64,000 nucleotides of DNA, taken from Flavobacteriaceae bacterium PS02334 (GTDB lineage: Bacteria; Bacteroidota; Bacteroidia; Flavobacteriales; Flavobacteriaceae). Of this stretch, positions 26,238 through 34,689 are shown piece after piece; the first letter of the stretch is position 1; every line of letters starts with the position of its first letter. Location of the stretch: contig JASCOH010000002.1 in the NCBI GenBank assembly GCA_029959295.1, forward strand, positions 248,001 through 312,000, read 5' to 3'. A program made the translations under genes and the position numbers. Below the pieces are notes generated by a model. The model ran no database searches and was not told where the DNA came from. It saw only the letters and a list, made by a program, of their open reading frames with translations.

Positions 26238-26550
26238 TTTTGCCCTTTCCTTTAGTTTTGCCCATTCGTTTGAAAATCTCGGTTGCGACTTCAAAAAGAA
26301 CTTTTTTCAACATAGCCGCCTGAGTTATCTGCTGGAGTCGGTTTACGTAGTTCCATTCTTGGAAACGCTTCGCCCAATCTTCATCCGATAAGTCTTCGGG
26401 ATTTTCCTTAAAAGTTACCCGAAGAATGGCATCAATTTTTCGATGCCATTTTTCGGGGTCTTCTTTATCCTCGGGGTTTAGCCAAAACCCGTCTATCAGT
26501 TTTTTAACGTACTGCTTGCTGTAGTTGCCAGCTTGCCAATTTCCTTGCAA
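26230..26550 (-). CDS. Tape-measure chaperone, frameshift extension (gpGT-like)
   Basis: This frame overlaps the end of the upstream gene by 55 bases, has only a weak TTG start, and lies in the -1 frame relative to it. The slippery heptamer A-AAA-AAC at 26505-26499 lies immediately before the stop of the upstream frame. The product is therefore probably made as a C-terminal extension of the upstream protein, as with lambda G/GT and the P2 E/E' pair. The extension begins KKLIDGFWLNPEDKE and ends GKTKGKGKNG. Confidence 0.75.
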   Translation of the reverse strand: MQGNWQAGNYSKQYVKKLIDGFWLNPEDKEDPEKWHRKIDAILRVTFKENPEDLSDEDWAKRFQEWNYVNRLQQITQAAMLKKVLFEVATEIFKRMGKTKGKGKNG

Positions 26551-26912
26551 AGAGCAACATATATTGATCCGTCATTTTCGAAGGCTTGTATATCGCCTTC
26601 CAAAACGCATCCCATCATAATTTTTTGAATTTCATTGATGGTATTAGGATCGTTTTTTTTGTCGCCTTTTTCCTTTTCATAGGCAATTGCCTGAAGGACG
26701 TTTTTACTTGGCTTTTTAACCAAGTACCAAAACTCATAGTTATCATCCGTATAAATAGGAATCTCACGCAAGTTTCTAAGACCGCCACATTTCCCAGCGT
26801 GCGACTCGACAGTTTCGTCGGTGTAAGTTTTTACAACCGTTCTTGGAATTACCGTTTTGGCTTCCTTAACTTCGATATTATCGATATTATCTTCAATTTT
26901 ATATGTACTCAT
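26496..26912 (-). CDS. Tape-measure chaperone (gpG-like)
   Basis: A 138-residue protein from the ATG at 26912, which overlaps the stop of the tail tube gene as TAATG; this coupling decided the start. It lies just before the tape measure gene, like other tape-measure chaperones. Recognisable segments include TVESHAGKCGGLRNLREIPI and YVALCKEIGKLATTASSTLKN at the end. Its last codons carry the frameshift site that joins it to the next frame. Confidence 0.75.
   Translation of the reverse strand: MSTYKIEDNIDNIEVKEAKTVIPRTVVKTYTDETVESHAGKCGGLRNLREIPIYTDDNYEFWYLVKKPSKNVLQAIAYEKEKGDKKNDPNTINEIQKIMMGCVLEGDIQAFENDGSIYVALCKEIGKLATTASSTLKN
26499..26505 (-). promoter_or_regulatory. Programmed -1 frameshift site A-AAA-AAC
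   Basis: On the coding strand the zero-frame reads TTA AAA AAC TGA. The heptamer A-AAA-AAC is the most efficient type of -1 slippery sequence in bacteria. It lies directly before the stop and shifts ribosomes into the downstream frame, reading AAA AAA CTG. Confidence 0.8.
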
Positions 26913-27349
26913 TATGCTGCGTTCCAAGTGATGTGAGAAATAATAAGTGGGTACTCTGTGGCGATTGATCCGTCGCCTTGTGAAACATCTACGCCATCGG
27001 TTGTAAATTCCGCATTGTGGATGATGTCTTTTACGATTGCGCCATCTTTGCTTTTGTAAACAACGATGATGTCGAAAGGCCCGATATCTTGAATTCGCTG
27101 ACCTTTTGGAAGTGCCATTTTAAGCGCATCGACTTCTTCTTTGAAAAGAGTAATCGAGCATTCCGCTTCATAATCTCCTGAAGATCGACCGATCGGGTAC
27201 ATTCCAGCACCTTTTACGTTTTCCTTCGTTACCGTGTCGTTGTATGACAAAGCGGAAATTCCTTCAAGATCACGGGAAAGCAAGTTTACCGTGATCGAGT
27301 TCCAGCCCTTCATCGTGCCGAACTTGTTTATAATTGTTGTTTCTGCCAT
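26912..27349 (-). CDS. Tail tube protein (Mu gpM-like)
   Basis: A 145-residue protein with the beta-rich pattern of contractile-phage tubes (GWNSITVNLLSRDLEGISAL, CSITLFKEEVDALKMALPKG, PLIISHITWNAA). It sits right after the sheath gene with a 2-base gap and shares its stop with the next start codon as TAATG. It polymerises inside the sheath to form the DNA-delivery tube. Confidence 0.8.
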   Translation of the reverse strand: MAETTIINKFGTMKGWNSITVNLLSRDLEGISALSYNDTVTKENVKGAGMYPIGRSSGDYEAECSITLFKEEVDALKMALPKGQRIQDIGPFDIIVVYKSKDGAIVKDIIHNAEFTTDGVDVSQGDGSIATEYPLIISHITWNAA

Positions 27350-27351
27350 TT

Positions 27352-28533
27352 TTAAATTGAATTGGTCAATCCTAAAGCCACTTCAAAAGCATGGACGATG
27401 CCGTCAGCGATGACGGACGCTTTTACCTTGACAGGGTTTGTTGAATTGACAATTTGTTGAGAATTTATATAGACCTCATAACCGCTGATTTCGTCGTCAG
27501 CGACCATTCTTTCTAATCTTTTGTTCAATAGCTGTGTCCAGTCGCTTACGGTCGTGTAGGCGATAAAACCAGTAGCGGGATCTTTTTTAACGACACCTTT
27601 AACTTTAGGCAAAAGCGTTGCACGAATAATACGTGCGGCTTTGTTCCAAGTCCTGTTATTTTCGATAAAAGCAAAATCAGAACCTTGATCGATGCACGTA
27701 TAGGAATTTTCAAAGAAAATGCCCGGATATCCTTCGTAAGAAGCGGCAACGACAAAACCTTTTGCAATTATGTCTGTCAAAGCTTGATCTGCAAGCGAAT
27801 CAACAGAAGCTCCTGAACTTAAGTAAGCTTGCGTCCACTTATTCAAAGTAGCATCCGTCAAAGGATAATCAACCGTCCCACGCTTTGATATCGGTTTGCT
27901 TTGAATGTCAGTCGAACCAACATTTTCGTTAATTCTGCGAACTGCAAGCATGCCCAAATAAGCGCCTGTCGCTGTGATTCCAGAATTATCCGAACAGCCA
28001 ACCAGAAAAGTTACGTTTGGAGCTGTCAGCGCAAAAAGATTCTGCGTGAAAACATCGAGGCTGTCAATTCCGACAACACAAAAATCGATAAGACGGTTGC
28101 TTGCTGAAAACTCATTGATTATTGCCTGATGCTCGTTTGCCGTTGTAACAATATTTGGAGTGTCAGTAAGATACTTGACGTTGACAGCATATCCCTTGAT
28201 TTCCTTGTTTTGGTTGATAAAAGCTTTCAAATCTGCTTTTACCAAGCTGTTAAACAAGTACAAAGTTGCTTCAGGTGCAAGCCTGAAAAATTCATCGATT
28301 TGCTCGTGAAGCTTCAGGTTGTTGTTTGCGTCAAAACTTACTGTAATTCCCAATTGTTCTGCTGCATAAAGTGAGGTAAGGACAACGCCTTTTCCCGCAT
28401 TATTGACAGCCGTTGCCACCGCACCGACTGGCAGACCTCCGACGATCAATGCAACGTGATTGTCGGTACCGACTGCAAGACGGCCAAGACCGCCTTGCAG
28501 TTTTTCTACATTAACACCTTCTAATTCTGCCAT
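27352..28533 (-). CDS. Tail sheath protein (DUF2586-like)
   Basis: A 393-residue protein. The first half holds GVNVEKLQGGLGRLAVGTDN and a Rossmann-like domain. The second has SKPISKRGTVDYPLTDATLN and a C-terminal sheath-type interaction segment. DUF2586 proteins are the sheath subunits of many Bacteroidota contractile phages. Its place, followed by the tube gene and the tape-measure genes, is the standard order. Confidence 0.8.
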   Translation of the reverse strand: MAELEGVNVEKLQGGLGRLAVGTDNHVALIVGGLPVGAVATAVNNAGKGVVLTSLYAAEQLGITVSFDANNNLKLHEQIDEFFRLAPEATLYLFNSLVKADLKAFINQNKEIKGYAVNVKYLTDTPNIVTTANEHQAIINEFSASNRLIDFCVVGIDSLDVFTQNLFALTAPNVTFLVGCSDNSGITATGAYLGMLAVRRINENVGSTDIQSKPISKRGTVDYPLTDATLNKWTQAYLSSGASVDSLADQALTDIIAKGFVVAASYEGYPGIFFENSYTCIDQGSDFAFIENNRTWNKAARIIRATLLPKVKGVVKKDPATGFIAYTTVSDWTQLLNKRLERMVADDEISGYEVYINSQQIVNSTNPVKVKASVIADGIVHAFEVALGLTNSI

Positions 28534-28535
28534 TT

Positions 28536-28892
28536 TTATTCAGCTGGTGTTAATTCTGCTGTTTTAGCTTCCAAAGCTTTTACAACGGTGGCTCTTGTGT
28601 CAGATTTGAATTTCTCCAATTCTTCCAAAGTCGTTGCTTCGCCTATAGCCTTGATTTGATCTTCCGCTTTTGCTGGTTTTGCTGGCGCATCCGCTTTTCC
28701 AGTTTCTTCCGTCTCGATTGGACGGTCAAAAGGCACGACAGTTCCTTTTGCTCCAGCGTGAAGCCTTGCACGGTTTTCTTCCAAAAAGACATTGCCGTCA
28801 GTCGTGGCGTATGCTTTCTTTGCGTTTGGAAATTCGGCAAACGTTCCGTTAGCGATTTCCTTTAGTTCTTTTTCTGAATAAACTTTTGACAT
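28536..28892 (-). CDS. Small phage protein before the sheath gene
   Basis: A 118-residue protein. The first 55 residues look folded (LKEIANGTFAEFPNAKKAYA, NRARLHAGAKGTVVPFDRP), followed by a Pro/Ala/Lys linker and a helical C-terminus. It lies 2 bases after the spanin gene and 2 bases before the sheath gene. Possibly a head-tail joining or scaffolding protein like Mu gp38. Function unknown. Confidence 0.5.
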   Translation of the reverse strand: MSKVYSEKELKEIANGTFAEFPNAKKAYATTDGNVFLEENRARLHAGAKGTVVPFDRPIETEETGKADAPAKPAKAEDQIKAIGEATTLEELEKFKSDTRATVVKALEAKTAELTPAE

Positions 28893-28894
28893 AT

Positions 28895-29497
28895 TTATTT
28901 GATGAATTTGAAGACTGATTTCCAGCCGTTATTTTTTACTTTTTTGTAGATGAACCATGCAATAATTGCAATGACTGCAAGCCACCAAAATGAAAAGATT
29001 GAAACTGGTTCGGATTTCGTTCTTTTATTGTCAGCTTCCGATTTGGCTTTAAAATTGCCTTTACTTGATGATCCCGATTTTTGAACGACATCATTTTCTT
29101 TGGAAGCTTCCTGTGTTTTGATTTCTTTGGTTTTTTCTTCGGTTTCCGTGGTTTTTTGAGAATCTTCTGATTCAACTACCGCATTGGAAATCGATGTTTC
29201 CTTGCCGTCAGAATCTTTAATTATGATCGGTTTGGAACTGTCGACCGGAGTAAGTTTGAAAGCTGTTTTTTTGACTTCTTCTTTAGTCTTTTTATCGCTT
29301 TCGGTCTGCTGATCCGATTTGCTTTGCTCTTTTGATTTATCGGCAAGCTCATTGCTTTGCGTTGCCTCTTGGCTGGATTCCACTTGCTGGCTGGTTGACG
29401 ATTTTTGCATATCTCTTGACTTGCAAGAAGAAGCGAAAAGCAATATCAACAAACCGACGAGCCACAAGCTCCAGCAACATTTTTCGATTTTTGTCAT
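28895..29497 (-). CDS. Unimolecular spanin candidate
   Basis: A 200-residue protein with both membrane signals required of a u-spanin: an N-terminal lipoprotein signal with lipobox (WLVGLLILLFASSC, Cys25) and a C-terminal membrane helix (FWWLAVIAIIAWFIYKKVK). Between them lies a 120-residue very hydrophilic region rich in Lys, Glu, Ser and Thr. It would bridge the outer and inner membranes at lysis. It overlaps the DUF5675 gene by 4 bases, so the two may be the lysis module. Confidence 0.7.
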   Translation of the reverse strand: MTKIEKCCWSLWLVGLLILLFASSCKSRDMQKSSTSQQVESSQEATQSNELADKSKEQSKSDQQTESDKKTKEEVKKTAFKLTPVDSSKPIIIKDSDGKETSISNAVVESEDSQKTTETEEKTKEIKTQEASKENDVVQKSGSSSKGNFKAKSEADNKRTKSEPVSIFSFWWLAVIAIIAWFIYKKVKNNGWKSVFKFIK

Positions 29498-29898
29498 TTT
29501 ATTTGCAATTGGAAGCCGTCAGGGGCTAGCTTTAAAAGTTTCTGCAAAGTGGTTTTGCTCGACGTGATATCGGCAACACCGTCGCCATTGATATCGGTGT
29601 GCGCTTGGCCGACCAAAATGCAACCTAGAATGTCAGTATTATAATTTCCTTGATGGATAAGGATAAATGACCTTTTCGGTACATCCTGTATATGATAATG
29701 AAGGCCATACTTCGGGGATGTTCTTGCCTTTACCTCATAATTTCCCGTTGGAATGCAACTGACTTGTGTTTGATTGTTCAGCCAAGGCAATTCGAGCGTC
29801 TTGCATTCGAAAATTGATTTGCCTTTTGTGTCAAAAAGTTCTAATTTGCCTAATGTCTGTTTTGGCTGTGGAAGTAGTCTCGTGATTATGACCTTCAT
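29494..29898 (-). CDS. DUF5675-family phage protein, possible cell-wall enzyme
   Basis: A 134-residue soluble protein. It matches the DUF5675 pattern: LELPWLNNQTQVSCIPTGNY, then SFILIHQGNYNTDILGCILVGQ. The IH-x-GN ... GCI arrangement recalls the His and Cys of L,D-transpeptidases, so a peptidoglycan function is plausible and fits the adjacent spanin candidate. No classical lysozyme or amidase gene was seen in the prophage, which makes this the best endolysin candidate, though it lacks a signal peptide. Confidence 0.65.
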   Translation of the reverse strand: MKVIITRLLPQPKQTLGKLELFDTKGKSIFECKTLELPWLNNQTQVSCIPTGNYEVKARTSPKYGLHYHIQDVPKRSFILIHQGNYNTDILGCILVGQAHTDINGDGVADITSSKTTLQKLLKLAPDGFQLQIK

Positions 29899-29911
29899 AA
29901 ATTTTAGTTTT

Positions 29912-29948
29912 AAAAAAAGCTGGAAAACATGTCTCCAGCTTTTTTTTT
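29912..29948 (-). terminator. Terminator after the capsid gene
   Basis: AAAAAAAGCTGG (29912-29923) and CCAGCTTTTTTTT (29935-29947) form a strong hairpin followed by a run of Ts or As on either strand. It separates capsid from lysis and tail genes and could let capsid message exceed the rest. Confidence 0.8.
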
Positions 29949-29964
29949 GTTTCTATTTTTTCAG

Positions 29965-30975
29965 TTAGGCTACCTTTCCAGAAATAATTGCCGCCGATCC
30001 TTCGATGCCATAAGCAACGATGATGTGGTACAATTTAAAGCCGATTGTATTTTCTCTTAATTCAGGGTTGTTTTCCGCAAGAATTGCAAAACGCTTTACT
30101 GAACCTACAGCTTTTGCAGTCGAACCTGAATGGAAAACTACTGAAGACGTACGGCCAACTGTTGCACTTCCAAATGGCAATTTTACCAAGGTTGTATCAT
30201 TGTATTGCGGAGTAGTTGAATCTTCGTAAAGAACGAATCCGTAATAGTTTTTAGCCAATGCACCTTCCGTATGGTTATGGTACTGGGTTTCGAATTTTTT
30301 ATCCTCAGCTAGCAAGTCGGAAACGTGGTCATCGCAAAGGATCAAGATTCGACCTTTTTTATTGATGCCTTTTTTATTCATTTTTGCCTGTAGCTTTCGC
30401 AAATCTCCAGTCGTAAGCTTTTTTCTTCCAGTTCCGTCATTTTCGCCTGTTGTTTCCAACACAAAAAGATTGTTCGCTTCGTCATTTGCTTGAGGCGCCA
30501 AACCGTAAAGACCATATTCCAAAGTGGAATCTTCTAAAGTTTCACGGTGCTGTTGCTGTACGTCGCTTAATTTATCATAAGGCAATGCGTTCAATTCGTC
30601 ATCCGTTACGATTGTATTTTCAGTATCGAACTTGTGAAGTGAAACTACTACGTGAGAATCGTCACGCTCACTTTTTGCGATCGGATATTGCGTATTGTCA
30701 ATCAATACCTTTGGCGCGGCACCTCGCTTCGGAATCTTGATCGTGTCTTGGTTTACCCAGCCTTGTTTTGACTTGATTTCCGAAACCCACGAATGTTCGT
30801 GGCGCAACTGCTTGATCATTTCGCTTTCAGCAATCGAGTTTTTAATCGGTAAAGCGACAACTGTCAAGCCAGCCATCTGGACGTGATCATCGGAAGCAAT
30901 TCCAAAGTGTTTGGCAACAGCCGTTCCGCATACCATCAATAATGACAGTAAGAATAATTTTAAAAAGTTTTTCAT
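29965..30975 (-). CDS. Major capsid protein (Mu gpT-like) with signal-like N-terminus
   Basis: A 336-residue protein directly after the protease/scaffold gene, ending in a strong terminator. It contains long helical and beta regions consistent with an HK97-fold capsid subunit (KGRILILCDDHVSDLLAED, GFKLYHIIVAYGIEG). It starts with a hydrophobic segment (MKNFLKLFLLSLLMVCGTAVA) that looks like a cleavable signal peptide, unusual for a capsid protein. The identity rests on position, size and fold pattern. The stretch upstream of its start contains phased GTTTTAAA repeats. Confidence 0.7.
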   Translation of the reverse strand: MKNFLKLFLLSLLMVCGTAVAKHFGIASDDHVQMAGLTVVALPIKNSIAESEMIKQLRHEHSWVSEIKSKQGWVNQDTIKIPKRGAAPKVLIDNTQYPIAKSERDDSHVVVSLHKFDTENTIVTDDELNALPYDKLSDVQQQHRETLEDSTLEYGLYGLAPQANDEANNLFVLETTGENDGTGRKKLTTGDLRKLQAKMNKKGINKKGRILILCDDHVSDLLAEDKKFETQYHNHTEGALAKNYYGFVLYEDSTTPQYNDTTLVKLPFGSATVGRTSSVVFHSGSTAKAVGSVKRFAILAENNPELRENTIGFKLYHIIVAYGIEGSAAIISGKVA

Positions 30976-30979
30976 AAAG

Positions 30980-31034
30980 GTTTTAAAAATGTGTTTTTAA
31001 TTAATGTTTAAAAAGGTTTTAAGAGTGGTTTAAA
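30980..31034. repeat. Phased GTTT(T)AAA motifs in the capsid leader
   Basis: Five copies of GTTTTAAA-like motif start at 30980, 30993, 31006, 31016 and 31028, spaced 10-13 bp. A similar array lies at 48008-48053. They read as TTTAAAAC on the coding strand, just upstream of the start codon. Possible binding sites or a leader structure. Confidence 0.4.
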
Positions 31035-31050
31035 TGGGGCTTAATAATTT

Positions 31051-32217
31051 TTAAAGTGAAATTCCGTAGTGAGCCTCGTTAAGTTTTCCGAATTTTTCAG
31101 GTTCTTTTGAAGCCATCACTTCCAATGCTTTCGGGTCTTTTTCAAGATAATCCGTTAGCGTCCAGCTTGCACGAATTGCAACATCTTGAGTTGATTCGCC
31201 AGCTGTTGGAGTTGGTTTTTCAAGTCCAGCCAAAGAGGTTACGAAAGCTTTCATTTTGTCCGGATTTGCCAACCCCATCGTGATGAGGTTTTCTCTTTGA
31301 TCGGCAGTCACTTTTTTAGCAACAATTGCAGTATCGACAAATTCTTCAATTTGTTTCTTTTTGTCAATGTCCGCTTGCGCTTTTACCGTTTCAACTTCGC
31401 CAGCTTTGGAAGTTGCATCTTTTACCGCCGCTTCAATTTGCGCATCGGTAGCATCTGCTGGAAGTTTCAGCATTGCGATAATCTGATTTCTGTTTGTCAT
31501 ATCTGTGTTTAAATTTTTAGGGATTTCTTTGTCCACTTCGGGAACGTTAGGCGAACCGACAGCCACAAAAAGCGCTTTGGTTTCGGGAGTTATTGCCGTT
31601 TTTTTGATCACGCCAGTAATAAACTTTTGATCGCGCGCTTCTTTAGCAGATAGCCACACGTCGCCTTTTGCCCAAGCCGTTTCGATTTCTTCTTCGGACT
31701 TTCCTGTTTTTGCGGAATACTTGGTCTTATATTGATCTGTGAGGGTCTGCAAAAGTTTCAATGACGATTCAATTTTATCAACGCTTCCGCTTACATGAGC
31801 TGACGGTTTGTGGTACATAAATTGTCCGTTTTCAGCCATTTCAAAAGAATCAAGTTCGATGGCGATCATAGTTGCGGCACTGGCAACGATTGCACCGCCA
31901 ATACCTTTTTTGCTTCCTGTGAAGCGCATCAGCTGATTGATGATTTCGGCGGCAACGAAAACATCGCCACCCGGACTATTAATATACACTGCGACATCTT
32001 TTATGCCATCAGCAATAAACCCGTCGACTTTTCGGGTAAATTCTTCCGCTGAATTGCTCCATTCATAAAGAGCACCCGTAATTCTGATTTCTGCAACTTG
32101 GTTCTTTTTTTCAGCTGTAATAGTCATTGGATATTGTGCGGCCATTGCCTGAATATCCATACCGCTGAAAGCTATAAAAAGCGCCGCAAGTGTAATTTTA
32201 ATTAGTCTGTTTTTCAC
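31051..32217 (-). CDS. Head maturation protease (ClpP-type) with scaffold-like C-terminus
   Basis: A 388-residue product from the GTG at 32217. The reason is that the first residues from there (KNRLIKITLAALFIAFSG) match the start style of the capsid gene. Residues ~60-210 form the ClpP-like serine protease: NSPGGDVFVAAEI, GGAIVASAATMIA with the likely Ser nucleophile, and GQFMYHKP with the His. The rest is coiled and acidic (MLKLPADATDAQIEAAVKDA), as in Mu gpI/Z. A less likely start is the ATG at 32307. Confidence 0.78.
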   Translation of the reverse strand: MKNRLIKITLAALFIAFSGMDIQAMAAQYPMTITAEKKNQVAEIRITGALYEWSNSAEEFTRKVDGFIADGIKDVAVYINSPGGDVFVAAEIINQLMRFTGSKKGIGGAIVASAATMIAIELDSFEMAENGQFMYHKPSAHVSGSVDKIESSLKLLQTLTDQYKTKYSAKTGKSEEEIETAWAKGDVWLSAKEARDQKFITGVIKKTAITPETKALFVAVGSPNVPEVDKEIPKNLNTDMTNRNQIIAMLKLPADATDAQIEAAVKDATSKAGEVETVKAQADIDKKKQIEEFVDTAIVAKKVTADQRENLITMGLANPDKMKAFVTSLAGLEKPTPTAGESTQDVAIRASWTLTDYLEKDPKALEVMASKEPEKFGKLNEAHYGISL

Positions 32218-32402
32218 TCTAAAAAAGTTTGATTTCACATCGTTGTTGAGTGCAAAGATTTGGCGAAAAAAAGGGGTGTGAAAATTAACCGCCCGAAATG
32301 GTAACACCCTGAAACTAAATTAGTATTGATTTCAAACTGAATTAAATCGCTATTTTTTTTTAGGCTTTATAAGTAGCCAATTTTGCCAATAAATCAGAAA
32401 TA

Positions 32403-32891
32403 ATGGCAAAGGAAAAAGAGCGTGATGTCGCCCGTAAATTATTCGTAGAACTTAATCGAAACCAAAAAGAGATTGCGCTTGATTTGGGCGTAACTGAAAA
32501 GACTGTCGGCAATTGGGCAAAAGATGGCAACTGGAAAGCAGAACGTACGGCGCTGGTAAACAACGCACAAAACCGTGCTGAGAAATTCAAGGCTGTTTTA
32601 GAAGACTTTGCCGATGAGCAAATAATGATTTCATCAAGAATTAGGGATGCAGAATCGGACGGAAATTTTAACGAAGCTGCAATACTTCGAAAAACAGCAT
32701 CGACTATCGCCAGCCAAGTCGGAATGTATCAAAAAGCATTGGAAAAGCTAGACAAAGATTCCAAAGTATTGCTTTCGACAAAGCTTGAAGTTACAGAACA
32801 TTTATTCCAAGCTATGCAGGAATTTGATAAAGACCTATTCTTGAAAACACTCGATTTCCAACGCTACTACATTCAATTAATCGCAAAATAA
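32403..32891 (+). CDS. Small terminase subunit (Mu gp27-like)
   Basis: A 162-residue protein with an N-terminal helix-turn-helix (LNRNQKEIALDLGVTEKTVG, then NWAKDGNWKAERTAL), followed by a coiled-coil oligomerisation region. This is the usual build of small terminase subunits that recognise packaging sites. It starts the rightward head operon, divergent from the protease gene across a 185-base gap that must contain both promoters. Confidence 0.75.
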   Translation: MAKEKERDVARKLFVELNRNQKEIALDLGVTEKTVGNWAKDGNWKAERTALVNNAQNRAEKFKAVLEDFADEQIMISSRIRDAESDGNFNEAAILRKTASTIASQVGMYQKALEKLDKDSKVLLSTKLEVTEHLFQAMQEFDKDLFLKTLDFQRYYIQLIAK

Positions 32892-32893
32892 AT

Positions 32894-33172
32894 ATGGCAA
32901 AAACAAAAATTGGCACAAAGGAAAAAAAACGCTTTGTGTTGCTTAAAAGACTTATCAGCTTAATGGCTCAAAAAGCACCGTTAAGACAATACTATTTGGA
33001 AATCGGTGCTTACTACCTTAAAAAGGGATGTGGCTATGAAGTGGGGCAAATCATCAAAGCTAAAAAATTGCATACCCGTGGACATCGTGCAACCGTGATT
33101 TCGAGCCTTTATTTTAATCTCCATACAAACGAAATCACGCATACCGCTGGAAAAACAATCATAAGGTCATAA
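32894..33172 (+). CDS. Small phage protein between the terminase genes
   Basis: A 92-residue very basic protein (TKEKKRFVLLKRLISLMAQK, YLKKGCGYEVGQIIKAKKLH). The family is unknown to me. It lies 2 bases after the small terminase gene and shares its last base with the start of the large terminase gene. Possibly a packaging accessory or DNA-binding factor. Confidence 0.5.
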   Translation: MAKTKIGTKEKKRFVLLKRLISLMAQKAPLRQYYLEIGAYYLKKGCGYEVGQIIKAKKLHTRGHRATVISSLYFNLHTNEITHTAGKTIIRS

Positions 33173-34689
33173 TGAAAACCGAAGACAAAAAACATGTTGA
33201 GCGGTATCTGAAGCATTTAGATTTAATTGAATCTTCAAGTTCGATCAATCCTTTTGAAACTCCATTAGAAAAGAAGCAGGCAATTGATGCTGCAAAAAAA
33301 AGCTTCAAAAAGTGCGTCGAAAGATACTTTCCACATTATGCCACTTCTGAAGTACCTGACTTTCATATTGAATTTGCCGACAAGGCAAAGAAAAATGAAG
33401 CTTTAAAGGCGTTTTTGGAATGGGGACGTGCGCAAGCCAAATCCGTTTTTGCAGATGTATTATTGCCTTTTTGGCTTTGGATTAATGGAGAGCCTGTTTA
33501 CTTCGTAATTGTCGGCAACAATGCCGAACGTGGAAAACAGCTACTTGAAGACAGCCGTGCCGAATTTGAAGCAAATCCTCAAATAATTGGCGATTTTGGA
33601 ATCCAGCATAATCCGGGCAATTGGGAAGATGGATTCTTTATCACAAAAGGTGGGTTTATCGGGCAATCTTTAGGTATGGGGCAATCGGTTAGGGGTTTAC
33701 GTGTGAAAAGCAAGCGTCCAACACTAATTGTAATGGATGACTGCGAAACTAAAGATTTGGTTCAAAATCCATCACGTCAAGAGAAAATGGCAAAATGGGT
33801 TGAACGTGATCTCATCCCGACAATGGACGGTAAATACAGAAGGTTTATCCAAGCAAACAACCGTTTTGCTCCAAAAATGATCCAGACTATTTTACAGGAA
33901 CGCCACCCTGATTGGTTTGTACATCGTGTGAACGCCTACGATCCCGTGACTTATGAGCCACGCTGGAAAAGCAAATACAAAGCTGATTATTTCCGAGCAA
34001 TCGAAAAGGAGATCGGAGCTTTAGCGGCAAGAAGCGAGTTTAACAATTCGCCACACGTTGAAGGGACAATATTTACCGAAAAGGAAATACAGTGGGCGCC
34101 GATTCCAAAGTTAAACCAATTCAAAATTATTTTCGGGTATTGGGACGTTGCTTATGCAGGAACTTCAACTTCTGATTACAATGCAATCGTGGTTCAGGGC
34201 TTAAAAGACAAAGAATTTTGGGTTATTGATGGATTTTGCAAGCAGTCAAAAATGAGCGTTGCGATAGGCTGGATGTGTCAATATCAATTGTCATTGCCTG
34301 AAACGGTTGTAGTGCATTGGGTGTTTGAATCCCAATTTTGGAATGACGCTGTAGAAAGCGCAATAAAGGATGCTGAAAGGCTCTTTAATTGCCGATTAAA
34401 CATCATTAAAAGAGACCGTCCAAGAATTAACAAGATGGATCGTATTCTCCAATTACAACCTTATTATCAAAATGGCCGCATTTGGTACAGCGAAAAGCTA
34501 AAACACTCTAACGATATGCAGGTCGGACTTGCACAATTGTACGGAATTGAACCAGGTTATAAATCGCATGATGATTATCCCGATGCTCATCAGGGCGGTA
34601 TCTCTGAACTCGAAAAATATGTTTCGTACGGATCAGACGCAAGTGGAAATTTCCAAAGCGGAAAATACAAATCAAAATACAATTGGTAG
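33172..34689 (+). CDS. Large terminase subunit (Mu gp28-like)
   Basis: A 505-residue ATPase-nuclease that packages DNA. The variant Walker A is WGRAQAKSVFAD (residues ~84-95), Walker B is LIVMDDCE (185-192) with its catalytic acidic residue, and the C-terminal nuclease domain starts at YWDVAYAG with its metal-binding Asp. Length and order match large terminases. It is followed directly by the DUF1320 gene. Confidence 0.9.
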   Translation: MKTEDKKHVERYLKHLDLIESSSSINPFETPLEKKQAIDAAKKSFKKCVERYFPHYATSEVPDFHIEFADKAKKNEALKAFLEWGRAQAKSVFADVLLPFWLWINGEPVYFVIVGNNAERGKQLLEDSRAEFEANPQIIGDFGIQHNPGNWEDGFFITKGGFIGQSLGMGQSVRGLRVKSKRPTLIVMDDCETKDLVQNPSRQEKMAKWVERDLIPTMDGKYRRFIQANNRFAPKMIQTILQERHPDWFVHRVNAYDPVTYEPRWKSKYKADYFRAIEKEIGALAARSEFNNSPHVEGTIFTEKEIQWAPIPKLNQFKIIFGYWDVAYAGTSTSDYNAIVVQGLKDKEFWVIDGFCKQSKMSVAIGWMCQYQLSLPETVVVHWVFESQFWNDAVESAIKDAERLFNCRLNIIKRDRPRINKMDRILQLQPYYQNGRIWYSEKLKHSNDMQVGLAQLYGIEPGYKSHDDYPDAHQGGISELEKYVSYGSDASGNFQSGKYKSKYNW

